Shown here in pieces: positions 24,201 to 34,100 of a stretch of DNA of 64,000 bases. Position 1 is the first letter of the stretch. Each line of letters starts with the position of its first letter. A program made the translations under genes and the position numbers. Below the pieces are notes generated by a model. The model was not told the origin of the DNA. It saw nothing but the letters and a program-made list of their open reading frames with translations, and did not search any database. The DNA lies in assembly GCF_027580225.2 (NCBI RefSeq), contig NC_073361.2, positions 16,935,001-16,999,000 on the forward strand. The letters are read 5' to 3'. The DNA is from Misgurnus anguillicaudatus. Lineage: Eukaryota > Chordata > Actinopteri > Cypriniformes > Cobitidae.

Positions 24201-27200
24201 CTTTGTTCAAATGAAACCTGTGTGTCAATGTCAAATGTGCAGTTTGCAGTGGCACTCACCTGAAGGCCCGTCCTCTACCTCTGGGGGGTGTGTAGCCACT
24301 GTAGTAGCGCGCTCGGGACGAGAAACTTCCTCCCCGTGAGCGGAAGCGGGCCCGTGGGAAGCCGCGGTCTGTGGTGCTAATGCCAGGACGATTCGTTCTC
24401 TTGGCACCAACCTGTAAGAACAGTTATAAATTAAACAGAAATCCTCTATATATGTTTACATATCCTTTTTTCCCTCTAAAATGAACCACTTCAGCCAAAC
24501 TTTCAATCTATTTTTTTGACACTATGACTCAGTAAACGTATTGCATTCTCAGCGGTTCACCTTCAGGAAGATGGATGTGTGTGGTTAAAGGGAAAAGAAA
24601 CACAACAAGTTTAATTTAAACCCAGATTTGTTTCATTGCTATTAGTAAATAACCATGCAATGTGTCATCTCACCTAGTGTTGGGTGATATTCACCATAGA
24701 GCAATCATCCTATCGTCAGCCTGTGAAATCGCCAATACACGACAGTATCGGAGAAGCAGGGGTATTCATTTGCTCACTTTTTACTCATTTATCCACGACA
24801 AGCCAATGAATTGGTGGACAAAAACAAATGCTGCTTTACTTTAAGGGCAGCTGGTAACACAGTCACTACCACAACCTTCTTAAATATGATGCGCGTCATT
24901 GATGCTCAGGCCTGCTGTAAACTACTTAATTGTAAGGGAACGTGAACAACTAACCCCCTGCGCGCATAACCTCTCTAGTTATTGCAAGACAAAAAACGCA
25001 TTACAAGCTCACTCGCATGAGAAGACCGAACTGGTCGATAATAAGAGCATAACAATAATTTAAAACATCCATGGGCAAACAAGCCACCTATCGTCATGAA
25101 GGCAATCGCTTTCAGTGATAAACGATAGTATCATCTATTGCCACAACCCTTATCTCACCTTAATCTGCCTTCCTCTGAATAAGGATTCATCCAGTGCCAT
25201 TGCCGTCCTAACAGATTCCTTGTCTGCAAACTCTATATATGCAAACCTGAAAGTGAAGACAACAAACCATCACATGAGATTGTTAAATTATGCAGAAGGA
25301 CCAGAAAAGCATGTATTGAAAATGTTTTTAAATATTGGTAACAGATTACCAGACTGCTTACTACTAAGCAAATATCTAGTAATCAAAAATTTGATACCCA
25401 TAAATTAAATAAAACAGTGTTTACAATATAGTTTTTATCCAATATTTTTTTTAAATCGCCACGTCTTGTTTTGTGCCACCATACTTACCCATGTAACTAC
25501 TTATTTAACAGTCTTTAAATAGGGAAAACATGGAAGTGTTTGGTGGCTTCTAAATTAACCCCTGTTTGGATCCTAAGGAATGAATGGGGCTAGGCTAAAT
25601 GCCAACACATTCACATTGCGCTGTACAAAGATTAAGTGCATGGATTGAAAAAAGATAGGGATGTATTACTTTGTCTAAGTTGATGTAAGAACATAGCAAA
25701 ATATTGGAAAACGGTGGTGTTGCCTTTAAAACAATATATCATGGTCTATTATACAGTTTATTACCCTATTTATTGTGATTGCATGGGGTAATAAACTGTA
25801 AAATACTGTGATATTACACATACAGGACTGTTTTACGAAATATCAAAGTGTAAAACATTCACTGCTAATATACTCAAATTTCGCAACCAACCATTTATTA
25901 TTTTAATGACTATTGTTTGATCTATTGGCACAGATGATGCATTTCTGCATCTAAATCTGTTGTGGACATCTATACCAGCCACTGCTATGTTATGTATTGC
26001 ATTAGTTACCCTTTAGGGTGTCCTGTAAATTTGTCACACAAGATGGTGACTCGGTTTACAGAGCCACAGCCATGAAAATGTGCCTCCAATTCTTCTGCCG
26101 TTGCACCATAATCCACCTGCAAAACAAAAAAAATCAATCTAAAACCAGGGCATTACTATTAACACAAAGCAATGGATGAAACTACATAAAGCAAGATAAA
26201 ATTTAATAATACAGCTTGTGACTAACAAACACAGCCAGAATAAAATAAAAAAACATACGTTTCCAACGTAAATAGATCTCCCATCAGCTTCCATCTTCTC
26301 TTCAATAGACATTATGACTGGGCCGGCTGCAGAGAAATCATTCAACAATGTATGGCTTTAAGCGCATGTTTGCAACTGAAACACATCCGTATTATCTGCA
26401 TGGTAACAGCAAAGCTACGTGGCTGAAATATAGGTAATTTTTTCCTAGACAAAATATCCTTGACCTCATATAAACCTGTGCTTGTGGTTATTCTTCCTTC
26501 TCTAATGCAGTCCTCATTTATCAGGACTGTCTGTTCTGCAGCATCCTCCTTTACTACTCATGCACATTTTCCCCAAAGTTGCTTGTTCTTTGTCCCTCCC
26601 TCCCATCCTCATTCATACATTCAGTCAGTCACACTTACAAGGTGGAGGACTGAGGTTCATCTGTTTTTCCACCTCGTTCTGTAGCTCCTTTAGTTTTTCT
26701 GCCTCCTCCTCCATCTCTCTCACCCTGGCTTTAATTGCCTCCAGCTCCTAAAAGCAAAAAATAAAAAGCATATATAATACATACAGTTTAAGCAAATCCA
26801 GCACAGACAGATCAATAAATGCAGACATCATTTTGAAAACCTTGATAGTGTTGATATGCATGAGATTTGATCATGGAAACTGCATGCACGTGCACACACT
26901 TACACACGTGATTAACCACAGAGCCCTTTGAAACTGTCATTTATTCCCATTCAACACAGACTGTCCAGTCAGCTAGACGCCCTTGCAACACAGTTGTAGA
27001 TGTCAAAGACAGAGCCACCCTCTATGCATGATGCCATCCATGCACACATGATCGAGCGAACCCACTTTTTGTGTGCGTTCACGCGCACGTATTTTCGGCA
27101 GTGCTGCAATGCGGGGCAGAGTCTCGATCCCCTCTGAAGTAACACTCACTGTACGCATGTGATGGGGTCTTTTACGCAGTTAAATCCAGCTATTTTGTAC

Positions 27201-28334
27201 AACATTATGCATTGCATTTGTATAAATTATATTATATTAGGAACGCCAAACGCATGTAAACAAACTAATGATTAAACACGATCTATAAAATGGCATAATT
27301 ATGTAATTAAATAAAGACGGACATGCGTGCACTATGTTGCATGACCCACTCTTGCTCTTGTATGGTGTGTATTGGAAAAAGGATGGACCAGCCCAACCCC
27401 AATGCACCGCACCCCGTAAAACCAATACATCACATCTATCCCTAAATTTTAAAATTATTCAACAAAAAACAGGGTGATCACTAAAAATCATCGATTTAAA
27501 TAATCACGGCGATGCAAATGTGTATGAACATATAGTATGTAAAACTATTACAGCTGATTCCCACTTATAACTTAACGGTTTACCTTCATGTTAACAATTC
27601 GTTTTAAATCTGTTCATTAATTGCATTTTATAAGACAGATATCGTATAATCGCATGCTTATTCTATTTTAAAGGCCAACAACAACCCGCGTTCATCACAC
27701 GCAGTTACTAACCCGACTTTCTCCAAAAAAGCAGTTGCTGTCAACATGTAATACAAGCAATAAGAAAAGAGGCGTGTTTACCGTGAGCCGTCTGCTTTTC
27801 TGCGGATGGACCCACACTGCTGCGGCTAATGGCGGCCTGTCCTACCCTCTCCCCGTTCTCTTACATCTCCCGTTTCGCATTTTTGCGATGAAGATTTTTT
27901 TTCCCCGCTAGGTCGACAGATCTGGCGCAGAGGAACCCAAACCGATGTTGCGCCAACATGGCGGCCAGTACCACGCATGTCACTCACTGATTCTACTGCA
28001 CTGCGTGAGCCACAATGGCGGACAGACCGACCTGGCAAAACTGGTTTCACGTTCACATGATAGCCGGAGTTTGTGTTTAGAATTTTTCAAATAAACTTTT
28101 AGGGGCGAATGCAAGATCAAACATTGCGTTTTAATTTGGCGCTAGGTACAAAACTAAACCTGGGTTTTAAAATAAAACGTTAGTGCGTCCTTCACTTACC
28201 GGATCTTCAATAGAGGCCTCACCCTCGTCTAATCCTGGGTCCTCGTCGCCGACGCCCGGGTCTTCAAGTTCTGAGTGTCCTGGGTCCGAGTCCAGCAGAG
28301 ACTCCTCTGCCAGTCCGTTACCGAACTCCGCCAT
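18249..28334 (-). CDS. pabpn1: Polyadenylate-binding protein nuclear 1 (PABP2), 7 exons, 232 aa
   Basis: Minus-strand exons: 28334-28200, 26747-26639, 26326-26259, 26116-26010, 25246-25159, 24411-24260, 18288-18249 (699 nt, unbroken frame, GT-AG introns). The order is an acidic N-terminus ([19 protein letters not shown]), a coiled coil (residues about 46-80, [20 protein letters not shown]), one RRM (about 97-170, RSIYVGN as RNP2 and KGFAYIEF as RNP1), and an Arg-rich tail ending [10 protein letters not shown]. The last residues match the mammalian SWYSPY terminus involved in nuclear import. The protein binds nascent poly(A) in the nucleus, stimulates poly(A) polymerase and sets tail length. 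The Ala/Gly-rich N-terminal segment of the mammalian protein is absent. The terminal intron is about 6 kb and transposon-rich. Confidence 0.97.
19563..19958. mobile_element. hAT-like non-autonomous element in pabpn1 terminal intron
   Basis: The ends CAGGGTTTCCCGCAGC and (inverse) CTGCAGGAAACCCTG form terminal inverted repeats. A 6-bp direct repeat CAAAAC abuts both ends. CAGGG termini with short target duplications are typical of hAT elements. It has no transposase. Confidence 0.7.
19959..21259. other. Intronic DNA, no feature identified
   Basis: AT-rich. The minus-strand frame at 20573-20974 encodes a Phe/Leu/Cys-rich low-complexity string with no recognisable domain and is treated as chance. 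Confidence 0.4.
21260..23532. repeat. Large fold-back structure with nested inverted segments
   Basis: Three inverted pairs share a centre near 22.3 kb. The outer pair is TTCCAAAACGCGATAAA (about 21267) with TTTATTGCGTTTTGGATCC (about 23512). The middle pair is GCAAAATGCAATAAATCCAC (21405) with its inverse at about 23317. The inner pair is TGACGTCACGTTGGGGAGA (21690) with TCTCCCCAGCGTGACGTCA (about 22871). The inner pair carries palindromic CRE sites (TGACGTCA). The element appears to be a decayed transposon. A short frame at 23168-23241 is discussed under findings. Confidence 0.5.
22660..22790 (+). repeat. (TATC)n / (TATG)n tetranucleotide tract
   Basis: TCTG and TATC units grade into TATG units. 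The open frame across it (22585-22905) is repeat-generated. Confidence 0.95.
23582..23958. mobile_element. Palindromic MITE
   Basis: The left end is GGCTGCGTCTGGCAGCTGA and the right end is the inverse, TTTCGGACGCAGCC. Internal blocks GAGGCAGCAT and ATGCTGCCTCCGAAGGC are also inverted relative to each other. It lies next to the hAT-like MITE that begins at 23984. Confidence 0.6.
23984..24175. mobile_element. hAT MITE with perfect 8-bp target duplication
   Basis: The termini are CAGGGGTGCCCAAACTTGG and the inverse AAGTTGGAGCACCCCTG. The flanking octamer ACCTACAC is present exactly at 23976-23983 and 24176-24183, the 8-bp duplication expected for hAT insertion. At 192 bp it encodes nothing. 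It lies 84 bases into the intron from the exon 6 donor. Confidence 0.9.
24675..25151. mobile_element. hAT-like MITE inserted at the pabpn1 exon 5 splice donor
   Basis: The ends are TAGTGTTGGGTGATA and the inverse CCACAACCCTT. The flanking 8-mer ATCTCACC occurs exactly at 24667-24674 and 25152-25159. The right copy, read on the minus strand (GGTGAGAT), is the last base of exon 5 plus its GT donor. Insertion therefore duplicated the 5' splice site. At 477 bp it encodes nothing. Confidence 0.85.
25461..25740 (-). mobile_element. Degraded MITE, same family as 38332-38677
   Basis: Reading the reverse complement of 38332-38677 gives matching blocks here: TTTTGTG(C/G)CACCATACTTAC, AACAGTCTTTAAA, GGGAAAACA, AAGTGTTTGGTGGCTTC and CATTCACATTGCGCTGTAC. 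The ends are eroded. It lies in pabpn1 intron 4. Confidence 0.7.
26760..27820. other. pabpn1 intron 1, distal part
   Basis: No exon, repeat terminus or RNA gene was recognised between exon 2 and the CpG-rich island at 27826-28060. Confidence 0.4.
27824..28060 (-). promoter_or_regulatory. CpG-rich island with three ATGGCGG (YY1-type) motifs in pabpn1 intron 1
   Basis: The motifs are TAATGGCGGCC (about 27824), CAACATGGCGGCC (27954) and CACAATGGCGGAC (about 28011). The stretch is CG-rich relative to the AT-rich intron. On the minus strand it runs into CACG followed by GTAAAC at about 27782, a possible splice donor. It resembles a TATA-less promoter with a non-coding alternative first exon; initiation would then use an ATG in exon 2. 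This is inference from motifs only. Confidence 0.4.
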
Positions 28335-28620
28335 CGTGTGATTCACGGTGGTCCGACGCGCCTCGTGGCTGTACTACAGGCCGCGACTCTCACGGGGGGG
28401 AGCGCGAGCGAGGGACAGGGGAGGGAATAAAAACGGCGGAAAAAGCCGCTCACTAAAGTTAAAATGAGAATAAAAGCCCGTCTCGTATCTTCCGGAGCTA
28501 CAACGTGTCCTTCAGCGAATGAAAATTACTCTCTTAACAAACGTAAATAGGTTCCCGTTAGTCAGTATCTCTCAACCGCCTTACAACTCTATTTACATTT
28601 AACGACAATTTCAAAAAAGC
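28335..28620 (-). promoter_or_regulatory. pabpn1 5' UTR and main promoter
   Basis: CG-rich DNA immediately upstream of the pabpn1 ATG, including GCGCGAGCGAGG and GGCGGAAAAAGCCG on the plus strand. No TATA box is obvious. Another GC-rich patch continues to about 28870. Confidence 0.5.
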
Positions 28621-28869
28621 AAATGTGTATTCTTGGCGAGAGCTCGTGTGTTACAGAACAGAAATGGAAGCCGTGGGCGGGGATTCAGGACACTGCAGGC
28701 GCACTCTCGAGAGGTGATTGGACAATTCAGTAGTTTGGCTACGCCTCCCCCCCCATATCGACATCTGCTATTGGAGGTTTCTCCTTGCCTTCAGTACGTA
28801 GACTTTACAACCGCCACGCTGATTCGACGAAAACAAACGTCATTCACAGCTCAACGACCGCCTTTTTAA

Positions 28870-29578
28870 CGGCATGGGATTGATACGCATGCACGGTGGA
28901 TTCCACAGATCTCTGAAATCACCCAAAGGCCACATAATAGTGCATACTTGTAGCAAGTATATGACTTTAATTAGTGTACATTATTATTATTATTATTATT
29001 AAGTGCATAACCCAACACAAGTATTTAGTGGTGGGTGACTGGATAGATGGGAAAATATTATGCCCATGCTTTACTTTTTTTCTTAGAGCTGCAACTACAC
29101 AATGTCAATAATATATGTAATATTATATACACACACATGCATCGATACATGAACTTAAGTTTATTTGTTTTCTGCATAAGAAATAAGGTGAACCATCACA
29201 AAATGAAGGTACAAATGAGGGGAAAACAAGCTTAATCAGTTTTCTAAATTTTCATAACAAGACTGCCAACATTATCGTTCAATATTCATATCAATAACAT
29301 CTCTAAATCAAAGATGCCATTATAAAATCGTTATGAATCAATAATAATCAAAACAGTGATGAGAGTACTGAAAAAATAGTAAGTAGTACAGTTATAACAA
29401 GTGATAATGAAGTGTCAATGAAAAGTAAAGATAATATAAAAAGCATTTCTCCATATTCTACCTATATACTCTGAACAGTGCAACACCGCGTGATCCCACA
29501 TCATGCACTGCACTACAACCCAGTCCATGTTCATTTAATATGAGCTACAACTTGACAATAAACGTAACAAAAAACAAT
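28870..29578. other. Spacer between pabpn1 promoter and zfhx2 3' end
   Basis: AT-rich with a short (TTA)n tract at about 28980-29000. No gene was seen. Confidence 0.4.
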
Positions 29579-31196
29579 TTTATTTGCTGAAATATACTGC
29601 AAAAAAGTCTTCAAGTGTTCCAAGTTGTGTGAAATGCAATTATCCGTAGCTCATGCTTAAATCCTGGACTAGCTTCAAAGTGTCAAGGCAAAAGAGTTCC
29701 TTTACGATTTGCAATATGAACACTTCCAATCAAGATTGCTTTTTGGTTTCTTTAATGAGACAAAGCAAGAGAAAGAATAACTTTGGAATATCATTTTCTT
29801 AATATAGTTCGTTAAAAAAATCTTTTTTAGTTTAGCATTTTGTTAAAGTATTAATAGTATCAATAAAAGTAATATACAAAAAAAGTAAAATCATCTTTAG
29901 TATTTCATGTCCTTCCAATCACCTCCTGTTGACCTGATGAATAGTTCTCTCCTGGTGGGTTTATCTGGTTTGCAACACAAAATGCTTAATGAAAAAACAA
30001 GAAAAAATGACAACTTTCTCCCATAGTTTAAAAATAATTTTGCTTTTACCATAAATAAAGGGATTTTGTGTTTGTCAATTGACAACATGGGTTATTCCCT
30101 AACAAATTTAAGGTTTTTGACCAGAGCGTATAACGGTTTACAATTTCAATGTTCCACAAGTTCATATAAAATTTGGAAAGCACATACTTTGGCTTCTTGC
30201 ACAGCAGCTATGTCTGATTATTGTTTGCCCATCTTTAACTATGTGCAACGCTAATCCTTAAAAAATAAGATGAAATGCTGATTAATACTTGACTATAATT
30301 TGATGCAGAGTAAAATGTTACCATACAACAAATTTGCGGAACAAGAAAACCTTAAAAAAAAACATGTTTGAGACTTTAAAAGGGTCAAAGTGCTGCATAA
30401 TGACCATCTGACATCTTTATCTTTTAAATAGAGCTCTGCTGATGAATATAGGATTGTCGTGATGGTTCGATTTAAAAAATAGCTTTTATATTGTTACCAA
30501 CCTCCCCGTTTTAATCTTTTAAATTCTCAATATTCAACAAACGTTCTCTGCCATATTTGCAATCCATAGTATTTCATTACTATAAACTGTTACAGTCTAG
30601 AGATTTCTTTCAACTGAACGTTATTATCTTTTGAAAACAGAATAAAATTCTTTAAGATTTAAGATGACTCAAGAAAAATCAGCTTAGAAACAACTCCTCT
30701 ACATAAGCTTAAAACAGGTTAAAGACCACCCTGGCTCAAGCAAACGCAGTACCAGATACATAATTGACAACGTAGAGCACTTTGGTTGAGTTTTTGGGTG
30801 CTATAGAATCTCCCAATCGAATAAAGTGTTGTGTGGTAAATGCGAGTACATTATTACCCAACATAACAGGAGTTTAAACTGAGATGAGTTGTGAAAGATG
30901 GACCATAGTCACATAAGCATTAGCATGTTCATGATTACCATTTCAGTAGATTATTTATAGTGAAATTATGCTGTGGCAATAGGTCAATAAAAGGAGCCCT
31001 GTAAGCAAAGACTCTACATAATAATGTCTTGCTGATATCCAAGGAGAAAGTGAAGATGGCCACAGTCATCTGGGCCCAATTCATTCTTAGAGCCTCGAAA
31101 AAAAACATTAGCTTAAAAGATCAGCACCCATCTTCTGTCTATTGAAAGCCAACAAGTCTAGTGGGTCCGCAAACTGCACCAGCTTCAATTCATTCT
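29579..31196 (-). other. Probable zfhx2 3' UTR
   Basis: AT-rich DNA with no transposon termini, lying directly 3' of the zfhx2 stop codon. A minus-strand AATAAA occurs at about 29579-29584 and is the suggested distal poly(A) signal. Extent is inferred from the lack of repeats and the signal position. Confidence 0.35.
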
Positions 31197-34100
31197 TTAG
31201 CTGGAGTTGCTAGCTGGTGATGGGGAAGAAGACTGGCTAGCAAAACCAGTAGACCCTGTACCAGATCCATTGCTGACCAACGATGCTAGCTGACCAAAGT
31301 TAGTGGTTTTCAGTGTGGCAAGATGCCGAGGGGAGAAGACATGGTCACGTGCCGCAGCCCTGGATTCAAATTCAACCTTACAGGCGTCGCACTTGCCTCT
31401 TAAAGTCTCACGGCCCACTGACTGGTTGACGTTAAATGATGAAGATTCCACAACTGTCAGCTGTACAGGTTTGGGCAGGATGGGCCGATTGGCTCGGAGG
31501 GCATTGTATTGTAGGTAGCTACCCGAGCTGATGTCTATCTTCTTAGAGGGGTCACTGGGATTAGGAGACTGTAAAAGTAAAGTATATTATAAATATTAAC
31601 ATTATAAATGCCAACAACATTAGTGACATTACTCATTAAAAAAAGAAGTGATAGTAAAAAAGAGAGAAAAGAAACTACAGTAAAATACTAAAAGTAGAAA
31701 ATCAAGTTGTTTTACAATGAAAAAAAAAAACATTCTCACCATCTTTTCTTGTTGCAGTCTCCAGCGTTTCTCCTTGGCACGTGTATTTTGGAACCAGATC
31801 TGCACAACCTTTAGTGGAAGCCCAAGCTCTGTCCCCACTGCCTCACACTCCATTGCATTAGGATGAGCACACGTCTCATAGCACGACTGGAGGATGGACA
31901 GCTGAAGACCATTCAGGTGAGTTCTAGGTCGTCTTGGGGTGAAGTTCTGCATGTAACTTATTTCTTTTTGGTTTTGACCAGAGATTGGTGAAACCGTCAC
32001 AGGGGATGGCGTGGTGGTAGGTGTAGGGGCAGGTGCAGATGTAGGCGTAGGCCGTTGGGAGCTTAGGCCTAACTGTTCTCTTGTAAGAGTGTTTATTTTG
32101 AATGGACCTTTTTGAGACCAGTATTTGACCCCATTGTGTTTCTGCGATGCCAAGGCAGAAGATTTGTTAATTGGCGTAGTAGACAATTTTGGCACCATGC
32201 GACTCCCTGACTTAGATCCTACTTGGTAATCGGGATCATCGTCATCTGTGTGGTCCGACTCGACCTTCCTTTTCTGAGCAGATCGAGATGTCCCACTGAC
32301 TAAGAGAGGAACTGCAACTGGCGTGGACACTGCTTTTGGAGCTATTTTAACCATTGTAATAGGAGTTGCTTCTGCTTTGGTCTTGTGTGCTGAAGGGCTG
32401 GTAGACACAACAGTGAAGGAGGGTGTCTCATTTGGTCTACTTGGACCTTGAGTGGGGGTTTTCGTGGGCTCCTTGATCTCTTTCACCTTATCCATCTTTG
32501 TAGGTACATTTCCAGTTTGGGGTTTTGCAGAGACCAAGATAGTAGATGGGTTTGTGTTAGGTTTAGGTGGGGATGAGAATATGGGTTTAGAGAGTGGCCA
32601 AGTGAACTTAATTAGTGGTTTCCCAACAGCCGCCAAAGTGCCATCACTGATAAACCGTACCTCTCCCTTTCGCTCCCTAGCTCTCATGTTCTGAAACCAG
32701 ATCTGAACCACTTTCTTTGGAAGGTTAACCCACTCCGATATTTGTTCAAATTCATGCTTTCCTGGATTTGGATCTTTAAAATAACATCCATAGAGAATAT
32801 CCAGCTGGTCAGCATGGATGATGGTCCTGGACCGTCTCATGTCCCTAAATCGCCGTACTTTCGGCCTCTTCTGATCTTGGTCTTTTTCTTGTTCCTTGTC
32901 TTTTTCTCTCTCCATGAGCGATGTGCTAACTTTCTCTGCTGCCCTCATGTACACAGTGCTAGTCTTTGCCAAATTATTGCGATTATTAATAGTACTGTTA
33001 TTGGAACATGGGATTGCCATGGCAGACTCTGGCTTCACCTGAACAACAAAAAGACCTCCATCTGCAGGAACACCAACCGTTGTTGGCCTCAGACCCAGGC
33101 CATCAAGCAAATTACTTTTCTGAACAGAGACTTTGTTAGCTGTAGATAAAGATGACGACACCGTAGAGCTGTGGTTTTTCCCAATGCTAAGGTCCAAAGC
33201 AGACTCACCATCATTTCCATTAGATAGAAAGGAGTGTGTAAGGGAGCTGGTGGCAGATGCATTAAGAGGGTCAGAAAGTGCTGCTGGACTTCTAGTATTT
33301 GTAAAGGCTGTCACTTTACCCCGATCTCCTTCTGAAACACCAACCCCAATAACTGATGAAGGAAGTGAAAGAACATATGGGTTGTATAACTGGGTAGAAA
33401 GCGGCGCCAACGAGAGGGAGAGGGGCAATGACTGCAAAATCCCAGTTGGAACACCTTGATGATCGACTGCAATTGTAAGAGGAGTTGGAGGGTCTGCTTG
33501 TTCCTCCAATTGAAGATCCAGATCTATATCTTGTTTCTCTCGTTTGATGTCCACCTCTTCTTTGTCAATCTCACTTTTTCTTTTTCTTCTCTTTGCACTT
33601 GATTCATCATCATACTCATCTTCTGCATCAGACAGAAAGACTGTGGTCGAGCGAAGAACCTTTCCACCACAACTGGCTTTTTCAACCGTTGTCTCTACCT
33701 GTGAAGACTGTTTGACTGGACTACCTGACTCTTCCCTCAAAGAGCTACTTTGACTCTCCTCATCAGTCACAATAAAGGAGGTGTACAATTCTTCATTTTC
33801 AGAGTCAGATGTCAACAGCAATTCTCTTGGGCTTCCTTTACCAGTTATTTCTCTGTGTCTTTCTGCACTGCTGGATAAGTCAATTGCCTGGCCTGTAGCT
33901 GATAGGCTTTCTCCATCTTCACTCTCATCTATCATTAAATTACCTTCTTCATCGTCCAGACTTCTATCTCCCTCATCGTGAAAGTCATCTAATCTCTCCC
34001 TATCTTTGGCATGCCAGGCATCCAAGAACCATCTGCGTACCTCTTCACCAGTTAGACCCACCTCCCTGCCGAGGGCTTCACAGTCCTCCCGCTGAGGACT

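Larger units (their letters stand above)
18289..24259 (-). other. pabpn1 terminal intron (5,971 bp)
   Basis: GT-AG intron between the Arg-rich exon and the last 40 coding bases. If it is retained, the codon spanning the junction is AGG (Arg) and the next is TGA, so translation would stop at once and lose the last 12 residues. Contents: non-repetitive DNA near the 3' end (18300-19550), an hAT-like element, a 2.3-kb fold-back structure and two MITEs. Confidence 0.8.
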
